Origin: a bacterium HR33
GTDB lineage: Bacteria > Gemmatimonadota > Gemmatimonadetes > Gemmatimonadales > GWC2-71-9
Direction: 5' to 3'
NCBI GenBank assembly: GCA_002923375.1
Contig: BEIJ01000001.1
Span: 1,364,001 to 1,428,000 of the forward strand
DNA: 64,000 nucleotides
The notes beneath the pieces were generated by a model that saw only the letters and a list, made by a program, of their open reading frames with translations, was not told the DNA's origin and did not search any database. This document shows, piece after piece, positions 32,990 to 41,405 of this stretch (positions within the stretch are counted from its first letter, which is position 1; the number at the start of each line of letters is the position of its first letter). Made by a program: the position numbers and the translations under genes.

Positions 32990-34203
32990 GCGGCACGGGG
33001 CGGGAGGTTGGAGGACGGCAGCTCCGTCCCAAGTTGCCGCCCCTGGTAAAGTCCCTCGGGGCGGTTTCGTTTCTCAACGATTTGGCGAGCGAGATGCTCT
33101 ATCCCCTGCTCCCCGCACTGGTAACCCGCGGGCTGGGAGCCGGCGCCGTCACCCTCGGCCTGCTCGACGGGCTCTCCGATGCGGGATCCAGTTTGGCGAA
33201 GCTCGGGTCCGGCTGGTTCTCGGACCGAAGAGGATGGCGCAGGCCCCTGGTAGTTGCAGGCTACGCCGTGGCGGCGGCGGCGAGACCGGTCATTGGGCTT
33301 GCGACGGCCGGATGGCAGGTTGTGTTGCTGCGCTCCGTAGACCGGCTGGGCAAGGGCGCCCGGACGCCGCCGAGGGACGCTTTGATAGCCGATGCGGCGG
33401 CGGAAGAAATGCGGGGACGGGCTTTCGGCTTTCACCGGGCCATGGATCACGCGGGTGCGGTGGCGGGACCTTTGATCGCAACGCTGCTGCTGGCCGTAGC
33501 CGGGCTGGGGCCCCGGGAGGTGATCCTTTGGACCGCTCTGCCGGGTGCCTTGGCGGTCGGCACGGTGTGGTGGGCGTTGTATGCCGGAAAGGGCCCGGCG
33601 AGGGTAGAACCACCGGTTCCGAACTCGGAAATGCTGCTTCGCGATCCCCCGCCAACCGGACGTCCGGCAGGGGTGCTCTTCTGGTTAATCGTTCTGTTTG
33701 CATTTTCCCGGATGCCGGAAACGCTGATGCTGCTCCGCTTGCAGGACCTGGGGTTGCCCGTCGCCTTGGCGCCTGTACTCTGGGCTCTGCTCCATGTGGT
33801 GCGCACGGCGGCCAGCTATCCGGGCGGGCATCTCGCCGATCGCTTGGGGCCGGGCCGGGTGATGGTGTTGGGGTGGCTGTTCTACGTTTCGGTCTGCGCG
33901 GGCTTGGCGGGGGCGACGAGCGCTGCGGCGGGAGCGGTGTGGTTTGCTCTGTTCGGATTGGTGGCGGCCGCTACCGAACCCGCCGAGCGGGCTTATGTGG
34001 CAGCTATGGGGGGAGCGGGAAAAAGGGGCCGCGCTTTTGGAAAGTACCACGCGGCTGTGGGTGTGGCGGCGCTGCCCGGCGGATGGGTGCTGGGCACGAT
34101 CTACGACGAGGCGGGCGGCGCTGCGGCGCTGGGATTAAGCGGCGCTCTGGCGGGGGCATTGGCCGTGGTGTTTCTCCTCAAAGAGCTGAGGGTCAGGCGG
34201 TAA
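32986..34203 (+). CDS. MFS transporter
   Basis: A 405-residue permease with about 12 membrane segments. Motifs include FLNDLASEMLYPLLPALV in helix 1 (typical of a group related to drug/arsenate-type MFS), DRRGWRRPLVVAGY in loop 2-3, and RSVDRLGKGARTPPRDALIAD, conserved in bacterial 'MFS transporter' subfamilies. Start is GTG 32986 in a GTGA overlap with the DUF885 gene. Substrate unknown; possibly it exports or imports the compound handled by the two preceding enzymes. Confidence 0.8.
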   Translation: MSGTGREVGGRQLRPKLPPLVKSLGAVSFLNDLASEMLYPLLPALVTRGLGAGAVTLGLLDGLSDAGSSLAKLGSGWFSDRRGWRRPLVVAGYAVAAAARPVIGLATAGWQVVLLRSVDRLGKGARTPPRDALIADAAAEEMRGRAFGFHRAMDHAGAVAGPLIATLLLAVAGLGPREVILWTALPGALAVGTVWWALYAGKGPARVEPPVPNSEMLLRDPPPTGRPAGVLFWLIVLFAFSRMPETLMLLRLQDLGLPVALAPVLWALLHVVRTAASYPGGHLADRLGPGRVMVLGWLFYVSVCAGLAGATSAAAGAVWFALFGLVAAATEPAERAYVAAMGGAGKRGRAFGKYHAAVGVAALPGGWVLGTIYDEAGGAAALGLSGALAGALAVVFLLKELRVRR

Positions 34204-34316
34204 GAACCTGACGCCTTACGCCCCGACTTGCGGGTGGCTGGCGCCCATTATGTCCTTTGCGTTCGCCGCGACTCGCGTGTTAGGCTTTAGGCCCTAACCC
34301 AGAGATTGGAGGTCAG

Positions 34317-35465
34317 ATGTCACCCGACAAGCGTATGGATCGACGGCGGTTCGTGAAGCGAGCGCTGGCCAGCGGTGCTGTGGCTGCGGCGGTGCCCGCA
34401 CTGGCCTCTTGCGGTGGAGAGGGGAGCGGTGCCGCCGCCGGAGGCGCGCCCGCGGTGCAAACCCGGCGGCGGGTTATGTGGCGGTTGGCCTCCAGCTTCC
34501 CGAGGGGCTTGGACACGATCTACGGCACAGCCCAGGTTTTCGCCGAAAGGCTGGAGGCTATCTCGGAAGGGCGGTTCATAGTCAGGCCCTACCCCGCGGG
34601 GGAGCTGGTGCCCGGGCTTCAGGTCATGGACGCGGTGCAGCAGGGCACCGTCCAGGTGGCTCACACCGCGAGCTACTACTTCACCGGGAAGAATCCCGCT
34701 CTGGCGTTCGATGCCGGCGTTCCGTTCGGGCTCACCGCGCGCCAGCAGTTCGCCTGGCTGTATCACGGCGGCGGCTTGGAGCTGGTACGTGAACTTTTTG
34801 CCGATTTCGGGATCATCGTTTTCCCCGGCGGGAGTACCGGGGCGCAGATGGGCGGGTGGTTCAAAAGAGAGGTGAACCGGGCGGCGGACCTCAGAGGGCT
34901 GCGGATGAGGATTCCGGGTCTGGGAGGAGAGGTGATGAGCCGGTTGGGAGTCACGGTCCAGGTCTTGGCCGGCGGGGATATCTTCCCCGCACTGGAGCGG
35001 GGAGTGATAGACGCTACCGAGTGGGTCGGTCCCTACGACGACGAGAAGCTCGGGTTTCACAAAGTGGCGCGGTACTACTACTATCCCGGCTGGTGGGAGC
35101 CGGGCCCGACGCTTTCTTTCCACGTGAACCTGAGAGAGTGGAACAGCCTGCCTTCTGAATACCGGGAGATGTTCCAGACGGCCGCGGTAGAGGCCTCCAC
35201 TTGGATGCTGGGTAAATACGACAGCGTCAACGCTCCCGCGATGCAGCGGCTGGTCGCGGCGGGAGTGCAATTCCGCCGCTTCTCGGACGAGATCATGCAG
35301 GCTGCCTACGAGGCGGCGTTCTCCTTGTACGAGGAGCAGGCCTCCAAGGACTCGGGCTATCGCAAAGTTTACCAGGCGTGGCTGGCTTGGAGGCGCCAAA
35401 TGTACCGCTGGTTCGACACTGCAGAGCGAGCCTACGCCGATTTCGCCTTCGGCCGGGAGGTCTAG
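34317..35465 (+). CDS. TRAP transporter substrate-binding protein (DctP family), Tat-exported
   Basis: A 382-residue periplasmic binding protein. The N-terminus has a twin-arginine signal (DRRRFVKRALASGAVAAAV) followed by L-A-S-C, so it may be a Tat-exported lipoprotein. The DctP fold is visible: WRLASSFPRGLDTIY, AERLEAISEGRF, LRGLRMRIPGLGGEVMSRLGV near residue 190 and ERGVIDATEWVGPYDD near 225, the ligand loop of the mannitol/chloroaromatic-type DctP group. GGAGG precedes the ATG. It faces the permease genes tail to tail, which is unusual for TRAP loci. Confidence 0.88.
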   Translation: MSPDKRMDRRRFVKRALASGAVAAAVPALASCGGEGSGAAAGGAPAVQTRRRVMWRLASSFPRGLDTIYGTAQVFAERLEAISEGRFIVRPYPAGELVPGLQVMDAVQQGTVQVAHTASYYFTGKNPALAFDAGVPFGLTARQQFAWLYHGGGLELVRELFADFGIIVFPGGSTGAQMGGWFKREVNRAADLRGLRMRIPGLGGEVMSRLGVTVQVLAGGDIFPALERGVIDATEWVGPYDDEKLGFHKVARYYYYPGWWEPGPTLSFHVNLREWNSLPSEYREMFQTAAVEASTWMLGKYDSVNAPAMQRLVAAGVQFRRFSDEIMQAAYEAAFSLYEEQASKDSGYRKVYQAWLAWRRQMYRWFDTAERAYADFAFGREV

Positions 35466-35482
35466 CCCGTCTCTCGCACGGC

Positions 35483-35498
35483 GACGGGAGTTCCCGTC
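35483..35498 (+). other. Short hairpin between convergent TRAP genes
   Basis: GACGGG (35483-35488) pairs with CCCGTC (35493-35498) around AGTT. There is no T-run, so it is at best a weak bidirectional stop between the binding-protein gene and the permease gene. Confidence 0.3.
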
Positions 35499-35582
35499 AC
35501 GCTCGCGCCGTTCCTTGGCGGTTCAGGGCGCCCGCAAGCCGCCGCCGGGCCGGAACCCCGCCTTCCCGGTACAGGACCGTCC

Positions 35583-36905
35583 TCAGCGAACCAGTGCCAG
35601 CACGATCTCGGGGAAGAGGACGATGAGGATCAAGCCGATGAGCTGAATTGCGATGAAAGGTACGGCGCCGCGGTATATCTGCGTCGTGCGTACCTCCGCA
35701 GGCGCCACGCCGCGAAGATAGAAAAGCGCGAATCCGAACGGGGGAGTCAGAAACGAAGTTTGGAGATTCATGCCGATCATGACTCCGAACCAAACGAGGT
35801 CGATCCCCAAAGCCTGTGCCGCCGGCGCCAAGAGCGGGACCAGTATGAAGGCTATCTCGAAGAAATCCAGGAAGAATCCCAGGACGAAGATTGCGAGATT
35901 GGCCACGACCAAAAGGCCGATCTTGCCCCCCGGCAGCCCGGTCAGGAGGTGTTCGATCCAGAGGTCGCCCCCAACTCCTCGAAATACCAGGGTGAACGCT
36001 GTAGCCCCGATGAGGAGAAAGATCACCATGGTGGTGAGTTTGGTGGTCTCGTCCATCGCGCCTATCAGGGCCGCGCGATTCAGTCTCCGATTGGCTGCAG
36101 CCAAGATCAGCGCTCCCAGAGCCCCCATCGCTCCGGCCTCGGTGGGTGTCGCCACGCCGGCAAAGATGCTGCCGAGCACCAGGAGTATGAGTACCAGCGG
36201 CGGGACCAGAACCAATGCCACCTGCTTGATCAGGCCCAAACCGACCGCTACCCGCTCGTTCTCCGGCATAGCCGGAGCGGAGTTGGGACGGAACACCGCT
36301 ACGCCGCCCACGTACGCCGCGTAAAGGCCGGCCAGCATGATTCCGGGCAGCAAGCCGCCGAGAAAGAGGTCGCCCACCGATACGCCTAACTGGTCTCCCA
36401 ATACGACCAGCACCACGCTGGGCGGAATGATCTGCCCCAAGGTTCCCGAAGCCGCTATCACTCCGGTGGAAAGCTCCACCGAGTAGCGATAGCGCAGCAT
36501 CACCGGAAGGGAGATCAGGCCCATCGCGACTACCGAGGCGCCGACCACGCCGGTGGCTGCGGCGAGCAGCGTGCCTACGAACACCACCGCCAAGGCGAGA
36601 CCGCCGCGCACCGGCCCGAAGAGCAGTCCTATGGTGCGCAACAGGTCCTCCGCCAAGCGGGAGCGCTCCAGGACCACACCCATGAAGATGAAAAACGGGA
36701 CGGCGAGCAGCACGAAGTTGGACATCACGCCGAAGACCCGCTCCGGCATGGCGAACAACAAAGGGAGATCCAGCGCTCCCAACGCGCTGCCCACCGCGGC
36801 AAACAGCAGCGCCGTGCCGCCCAGGGCGAAGGCCACGGGAAAACCCGAAAAGATGAAAGCCAGGGCCACCACGAACATGGCGGGGCCCAACCACTCGGCG
36901 TTCAC
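35583..36905 (-). CDS. TRAP transporter large permease (DctM family)
   Basis: A 440-residue DctM permease with about 12 membrane helices. Family stretches include VALAFIFSGFPVAFALGGTALLF near residue 8, FIFMGVVLERSRLAEDLL near residue 60, G-T-L-L-A-A-A-T-G-V-V-G-A-S-V (helical hairpin) and G-T-L-G-Q-I-I-P-P-S-V-V-L. It forms the membrane transport domain together with DctQ. Start GTG 36905 overlaps the DctQ stop (GTGA), the usual Q-then-M order. Confidence 0.92.
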   Translation of the reverse strand: MNAEWLGPAMFVVALAFIFSGFPVAFALGGTALLFAAVGSALGALDLPLLFAMPERVFGVMSNFVLLAVPFFIFMGVVLERSRLAEDLLRTIGLLFGPVRGGLALAVVFVGTLLAAATGVVGASVVAMGLISLPVMLRYRYSVELSTGVIAASGTLGQIIPPSVVLVVLGDQLGVSVGDLFLGGLLPGIMLAGLYAAYVGGVAVFRPNSAPAMPENERVAVGLGLIKQVALVLVPPLVLILLVLGSIFAGVATPTEAGAMGALGALILAAANRRLNRAALIGAMDETTKLTTMVIFLLIGATAFTLVFRGVGGDLWIEHLLTGLPGGKIGLLVVANLAIFVLGFFLDFFEIAFILVPLLAPAAQALGIDLVWFGVMIGMNLQTSFLTPPFGFALFYLRGVAPAEVRTTQIYRGAVPFIAIQLIGLILIVLFPEIVLALVR

Positions 36906-37480
36906 AAGATTTCTCCGCGGTGCGGTTCGGCCTCGCCCAGACCGGCCAGCCCCCGCAACACGGCGATCCTGCGGACCAGCTCGGCCAGCCCCTGCAGCAG
37001 GAGCAGAAAGAACGACACCAAGATCATGGTCTTGATGGGATAGCGAGGCAGGCCTCCGGGATCGGGTGAACCCTCCAGAATGGCCCACGAGTTCCTCACC
37101 GCCGGCCAGGAGACCACCAGCCCGAAGACACAGAAGGGAATGAGAAAGGCGATCGTTCCCGCCAAGTCGATCCACGCCCGTGCCCGCTCCGAAAGCCGGG
37201 CGTAGATCACATCTACCCGGACGTGCCGGTCGTACTTGAGGGTGTAGCCGGCTCCGAGCAGAAACAGCAGGCTGAAAAGGTACCACTGAAGCTCGATGTA
37301 CGCGTTGGAGGCAAGCTCCGTGCCGAAGCGCCGGCCGGCGTATCGCGCAACCGTGTTGAAGCTGCCCACCAGTACCATCACCAAAGAAAGCCAGATTACC
37401 GCACGCCCCACGGTTTCGCTCAGCCGGTCGATGGCGCGGGCGGCCTTGAGAGCTCGAGAAAGCAGTCCGTTCCAGGTCAT
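36902..37480 (-). CDS. TRAP transporter small permease (DctQ family)
   Basis: A 192-residue DctQ subunit with four membrane helices and the family pattern ELQWYLFSLLFLLGAGYTLKYDRHVRVDVIY near residue 65 (Y-x-L-K-x-x-x-H-V-R-V-D). It is needed for stability and function of the large permease. ATG at 37480 begins the minus-strand unit, which diverges from the reductase gene across a region with a 14-bp palindrome. Confidence 0.9.
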   Translation of the reverse strand: MTWNGLLSRALKAARAIDRLSETVGRAVIWLSLVMVLVGSFNTVARYAGRRFGTELASNAYIELQWYLFSLLFLLGAGYTLKYDRHVRVDVIYARLSERARAWIDLAGTIAFLIPFCVFGLVVSWPAVRNSWAILEGSPDPGGLPRYPIKTMILVSFFLLLLQGLAELVRRIAVLRGLAGLGEAEPHRGEIL

Positions 37481-37618
37481 TTTTCCGATCCGCTCCGCGA
37501 GGGAAGTTTGGCCATAGCGGGGCTAGAGAATGGGGCCGGAGAACCCGGCTGGCAACCCCGCCGCCGGAGGCCGGGGTCGGTTCGCCCCCGGGCGGCCGGT
37601 GTTGCCCAATCGGGTTTC

Positions 37619-37632
37619 CGAACGTACGTTCG
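37619..37632. promoter_or_regulatory. Perfect 14-bp palindrome between divergent TRAP and reductase genes
   Basis: CGAACGTACGTTCG is a perfect palindrome in the 242-base gap between dctQ and the reductase gene. The AACGTACGTT core resembles operators of TetR/AcrR-type regulators. No regulator gene is nearby. The rest of the gap (37481-37764) holds no gene that I can support. Confidence 0.5.
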
Positions 37633-37764
37633 AATCTGCCCTAACGGCAGGGGACCATTCGCTACCATCCGCTAGACCCGCAGGAATTCGCGGCCGCCGG
37701 AGGTCGAACCTCGGGTGCCACGGTGGCTCCGCAACCCAGCCCTGAGGCGGTCAAGCCCAGGGAA

Positions 37765-38520
37765 ATGAAAGGGAACGTAGCCATAGTCACCGGAGGCGCC
37801 ACCGGATTAGGCCGCGCGATCGCTTTGGAATTTGCGCGCCGAGGAGTGCACGTCGGCTTCAATTACGTGCAGCTCGAGGAGCGCGACGTAGCCGCCCAGG
37901 CGCTGCTCACCGAGACTGCCCTTAGGGGCTTCGGAGTGGAGGTGTACAGCGCGGTTTGCGACGTGCGGGATCCTCAAGCGGTGGCGGCCTTTGTGGAGGC
38001 GGTGAAGGGAGAGCTCGGCGGCGTGCACTACCTGGTGAACAATGCAGGTGTGGCCCACGACGGCGCTCTGTGGCGGTTGTCGGACGATGCCTGGCAGGAG
38101 GTGATCGATACCAACCTTACCGGCGCGTTCAACTGCATTCGCGCAGTGGCCCCCACATTTCGCAAGCAACGCTACGGCAAGATCGTCAACGTAGCTTCTC
38201 ACCAGGCCTACACCCCGGGTTTTGGGGTCGCCAATTACGCCGCAAGCAAGGCCGCTTTGATCGGCCTCACCCGCGCCGCGGCGGTGGACCTGGGTCCCTC
38301 CAACGTCAACGTCAACGCCGTGGCTCCCGGATTTGTGAAGACCGAGCTCATCGCCCGGCTCCCGGCGGAGGTGATCGAGCGGGCGGAGAAAGAATCTCTG
38401 CTGGGGCGGGTGGCCGAACCAGAGGACGTGGCCCATGTGGTGGTCTTTCTGTGTTCGGAAGAGGCGCGTCATATCACCGGCCAAGTGATCGTGGTTGACG
38501 GAGGGCTCACGCTTTCCTGA
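37765..38520 (+). CDS. SDR-family 3-oxoacyl reductase (FabG-like)
   Basis: A 251-residue short-chain dehydrogenase. Cofactor motif TGGATGLGRAI at residue 10, NNAG near 91, catalytic Ser in V-A-S-H near 143, Y-x3-K as NYAASKAA near 157, and PGFVKTEL near 187. The overall pattern is FabG-like, probably NADPH-linked, reducing an oxo-acyl substrate. ATG 37765 gives the standard N-terminus M-K-G-N-V-A-I-V-T-G-G; a GTG at 37723 would add 14 residues. It is not next to other fatty acid synthesis genes. Confidence 0.88.
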   Translation: MKGNVAIVTGGATGLGRAIALEFARRGVHVGFNYVQLEERDVAAQALLTETALRGFGVEVYSAVCDVRDPQAVAAFVEAVKGELGGVHYLVNNAGVAHDGALWRLSDDAWQEVIDTNLTGAFNCIRAVAPTFRKQRYGKIVNVASHQAYTPGFGVANYAASKAALIGLTRAAAVDLGPSNVNVNAVAPGFVKTELIARLPAEVIERAEKESLLGRVAEPEDVAHVVVFLCSEEARHITGQVIVVDGGLTLS

Positions 38521-38605
38521 GCCGGCCCCACCTTGGGGTGGTCTTGCCCCTCGGCGGCGGCCGGCTAAGTTCCCGGCACCCTGAACCGAAAGAACGCGAT
38601 TGCCA

Positions 38606-39226
38606 ATGCGGTGGTTTACCGTGGTGGCCGGCCTCTCGCTGGTGGCCTGCAGCGGTTCCCGAGCGGCGGGGACTGGATCGCCAGCCCCGGTGGCGCCTCT
38701 TCCCACTGCGGGATTGGCGGGCCAGAGGGTAGCGGTTTATCCCCTGACTATGGTGGGCGCGGCGGACGAGCTGGGGTGGCGCGATCTACTCAGTCCCCGG
38801 CGGGCGGCTCTCGACAGGGCGGATTCGGTCGTGGCTGAAGAACTCTCCGCCCGGGCGCCGGAGGTTACCTGGATCTTGCCGGACGAGCTGAGGCGTGCGG
38901 CCCGCAGGGGACAGCCGATGCTGACCGATCCGGACCAGATGGCCACGGCATTGTTGCGCTCGCCTGAGCTCAGAATCGTGCCGGATCCGCTGCGAAGCCA
39001 GATGAGAGCACTCACTGCGGTTGCAGCCGATCGGTATGCCCTGGTCCCCGCCAGCCTGGTGTTCCTGCCGGACGAGAGCGGACAGGCTCGAGCCGAGCTC
39101 ACCGTGGTACTGATAGATGTGAGAACCGGAGAAATAGGCTGGCGCACCGTAGCCCGCGGAGTGGGAAGCGCCCCGTGGGAAGCGCTGCGTGCGGCTATCA
39201 AGGCTTTAACCCCGGGGTTACCATGA
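38606..39226 (+). CDS. Putative lipoprotein of unknown function
   Basis: A 206-residue protein with a short lipoprotein signal (MRWFTVVAGLSLVAC, lipobox L-V-A-C). The mature part has a strand-helix pattern starting QRVAVYPLTMVG, suggestive of a nucleotide-independent periplasmic fold (similar in layout to the small lipoproteins with a V-A-V-x-P start), then a helix DRADSVVAEELSA. I do not recognise the family. Its stop overlaps the isocitrate dehydrogenase ATG (ATGA). A TTG at 38600 is an alternative start. Confidence 0.65.
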   Translation: MRWFTVVAGLSLVACSGSRAAGTGSPAPVAPLPTAGLAGQRVAVYPLTMVGAADELGWRDLLSPRRAALDRADSVVAEELSARAPEVTWILPDELRRAARRGQPMLTDPDQMATALLRSPELRIVPDPLRSQMRALTAVAADRYALVPASLVFLPDESGQARAELTVVLIDVRTGEIGWRTVARGVGSAPWEALRAAIKALTPGLP

Positions 39227-40239
39227 AGCGTCCAGCCACGTTGATCCGCGGTGACGGGATCGGCCCTGAGATAATGGAGGCTACTCTCCGGGTGCTGGAA
39301 GCTGCCGGTGCGGAGTTCGAATGGGACGAGCAGCTGGCGGGTCTGGAAGCGCTCAACGAGGTGGGGGACCCGCTGCCCGACGCCACCATCGAGAGCATCC
39401 GCCGCACGCGTCTGGCTTTGAAGGGACCTCTGACCACTCCGGTGGGTGTAGGGTTCCGTTCAGTTAACGTGGCGCTGCGCAAAGAGTTCGATCTCTACGC
39501 CAACGTGCGCCCGGCCCGCTCCATCCTACCCGACGGGCGTTACCAGGACGTGGACCTAGTGCTGGTGAGGGAGAACACCGAAGGGCTGTACGTGGGGGTG
39601 GAGACTTTTATCCAGGTGGCGGGCGATCCCAAAGCGGTGGCCCAGTCGGTAGCGATCGTGACCCGGGTGGGCTGCGAGAGGATAGTGAGGTTTGCCTTCG
39701 AGTACGCTCTGGCCAACGGCCGCAAGAAGGTGACCATCTGCCACAAGGCCAACATCCTGAAAGCGGTAAGCGGGCTTTTCTTGGATGTGGGCCGGGAGGT
39801 GGCGAAGGAATACGCCGGGCGGGTGGAAGTGGACGACGTGATAATCGATGCCTGCGCCATGAAGCTGGTGCTGGACCCGGCTCAGTTCGACGTGATCGTC
39901 ACCACCAACATGTTCGGCGATATTTTGAGCGACGAGATAGCGGGACTGGTGGGAGGCCTAGGCCTGGCTCCGGGAGCCAACATCGGCGCTTCGGCGGCGA
40001 TCTTCGAAGCGGTTCACGGTTCCGCTCCCGATATCGCCGGCAAAGGGGTCGCCAACCCTTCGGCTCTGATACTGGCTGCTTGCATGATGTTGGATCACGT
40101 AGGTGAAAGGGATCGGGCGGAGGCCATAAGGAGAGCCTTGGAGCGGACGATCCGGGAAGACGGAGTCCGTACTAGGGATTTGGGGGGCGATGTTAAGACG
40201 CTTCAGTTCGCCGACGCCGTTTGCCGGCGGCTTGGTTGA
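39223..40239 (+). CDS. NAD-dependent isocitrate dehydrogenase-like enzyme
   Basis: A 338-residue beta-decarboxylating dehydrogenase. Substrate serine in F-R-S-V-N-V-A-L-R-K-E-F near residue 83 favours isocitrate over isopropylmalate. Other motifs are VRENTEGLYVG near 114, catalytic K in ICHKANILKAV near 173, NMFGDILSDE near 227 and HGSAPDIAGKG near 265. In the last, Asp-Ile replaces the Lys-Tyr of NADP enzymes, so NAD+ is the likely cofactor. It would convert isocitrate to 2-oxoglutarate in the TCA cycle. ATG overlaps the upstream lipoprotein stop. Confidence 0.88.
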   Translation: MKRPATLIRGDGIGPEIMEATLRVLEAAGAEFEWDEQLAGLEALNEVGDPLPDATIESIRRTRLALKGPLTTPVGVGFRSVNVALRKEFDLYANVRPARSILPDGRYQDVDLVLVRENTEGLYVGVETFIQVAGDPKAVAQSVAIVTRVGCERIVRFAFEYALANGRKKVTICHKANILKAVSGLFLDVGREVAKEYAGRVEVDDVIIDACAMKLVLDPAQFDVIVTTNMFGDILSDEIAGLVGGLGLAPGANIGASAAIFEAVHGSAPDIAGKGVANPSALILAACMMLDHVGERDRAEAIRRALERTIREDGVRTRDLGGDVKTLQFADAVCRRLG

Positions 40240-40501
40240 GCACGAGTGCCCCCGCTGCGGGCGGGAGGTGCGCCTGCCGCTGGGCGCCCTGTGCGGGGAA
40301 TGCCGGGCCCAGATCGAGCGCAAAGCCCGGAAGCTGGGCCGCTGGGCGAGCGGGATATCCACGTTGTTGCTGGTGGTTTACGTGCTGATCCGGTTGCCGC
40401 CGGATCCGTACGCCCGTCTGGTGAGCGCCGTGGGCGTCGTAGTCTGGTACCTGTTGAGCAATTTGGTGGTACGACGTGCAGCGCGGGAGCTGCTATCATA
40501 G
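40232..40501 (+). CDS. Small zinc-ribbon membrane protein
   Basis: About 89 residues: a treble-type zinc ribbon with C-P-R-C and C-G-E-C separated by about 12 residues, then two membrane helices (ISTLLLVVYVLIR and AVGVVVWYLLSNLVV). The start is uncertain. TTG 40232 overlaps the dehydrogenase stop by a few bases; ATG 40190 would give 103 residues with a 50-base overlap. Function unknown. It is followed by the phosphoesterase gene after 46 bases. Confidence 0.6.
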   Translation: MVEHECPRCGREVRLPLGALCGECRAQIERKARKLGRWASGISTLLLVVYVLIRLPPDPYARLVSAVGVVVWYLLSNLVVRRAARELLS

Positions 40502-40547
40502 GGGCCGGTAGGGCCGAAGGTGCCGCCGGGCTTAGAGGAGGCCAAGT

Positions 40548-41405
40548 TTGGGTTTCGGCATAGTTCACTTCTCGGACACCCACTTCGGGGGCAAGGCCGA
40601 CCTGGCGCAGATCGAGGCTCTCGAGGCACTGGTGCCGGACCTCGAGCCTCAGCTGGTGGTTTTGTCGGGCGACGTAGCCCAGCGAGCCCGTCACGGCGAG
40701 TTCCAGGCCGGCCGGCTGCTGGTGCGGGAACTGGAGAGAACGGCACCGGTTTACGTCTTGCCGGGAAACCACGACGTCCAGTGGTGGCGGCGGCCGTTCT
40801 TCCCCTTGGGGAGCCGAGCCAAGTATGCAAAGTATCTGCGCTACTTCGGTCCTGAATTGGCGCCCACTTTAGTCTTCCCCGAGGCGATCGTGGCGGGAGC
40901 GGTCACCGCGCACGGGTTGGCCTGGGGATCGCTGACATGGAACCTGAGGGATTTGGCGGTCAAAGGCCATCTGCCCAAAAAGGAGTTCAAGAGGGTCAAG
41001 GCTCTGTTCGACTCCGCCGCTCCGGAGCAGGCTCGGGTTCTGGTGGTGCACCACAACGTCTTGCGGGGGGAGCTTTCCCGGAGGATGGGACTGGCCCGGT
41101 GGCGCCAGGCGCAGCGGCGAATTGTGGAGTCGGGTGCAGAAGTGGTGCTGTGCGGCCACGACCATCAGGAGCAGGTGGATCTGCTAGAGCGGCGGGTGGT
41201 GGTGTCCTGCGCGGGGACGGTCTCCAGGGGTTCGCGCGGGGGCAGGCCGTCGGTGTTCAACCGCGTGGTCATTCACCAGGATGCTGTGGAGGTGGAGTTA
41301 TATCGCTGGGACGCCGCGCGGAGGCAGTTCAGGAGGTCGGACGTTCACGTCTTCTCGCGTTGGCGGAGGACCGAAGATGACGCAGCAGAGGTCGCCGTCG
41401 CTTGA
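40548..41405 (+). CDS. Calcineurin-like metallophosphoesterase
   Basis: A 285-residue phosphoesterase of the CpdA/Icc-like type: HFSDTHFGG (D-x-H) near residue 7, LSGDVAQR near 38, LPGNHD near 71, V-H-H-N near 164 and CGHDHQ (G-H-D-H) near 199. The length is close to cAMP-phosphodiesterase-like enzymes but substrate cannot be assigned. TTG 40548 is preceded by AGAGGAGG, a strong ribosome site. The 3' end overlaps the SprT-like gene by 29 bases. Confidence 0.85.
   Translation: MGFGIVHFSDTHFGGKADLAQIEALEALVPDLEPQLVVLSGDVAQRARHGEFQAGRLLVRELERTAPVYVLPGNHDVQWWRRPFFPLGSRAKYAKYLRYFGPELAPTLVFPEAIVAGAVTAHGLAWGSLTWNLRDLAVKGHLPKKEFKRVKALFDSAAPEQARVLVVHHNVLRGELSRRMGLARWRQAQRRIVESGAEVVLCGHDHQEQVDLLERRVVVSCAGTVSRGSRGGRPSVFNRVVIHQDAVEVELYRWDAARRQFRRSDVHVFSRWRRTEDDAAEVAVA

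Noticed and set aside
35497-36894. Minus-strand frame of 465 codons overlapping the TRAP DctM gene in another frame
   Set aside because: The DctM frame (35583-36905) has all family motifs. The alternative frame is Gly/Arg-rich with no recognisable motif.
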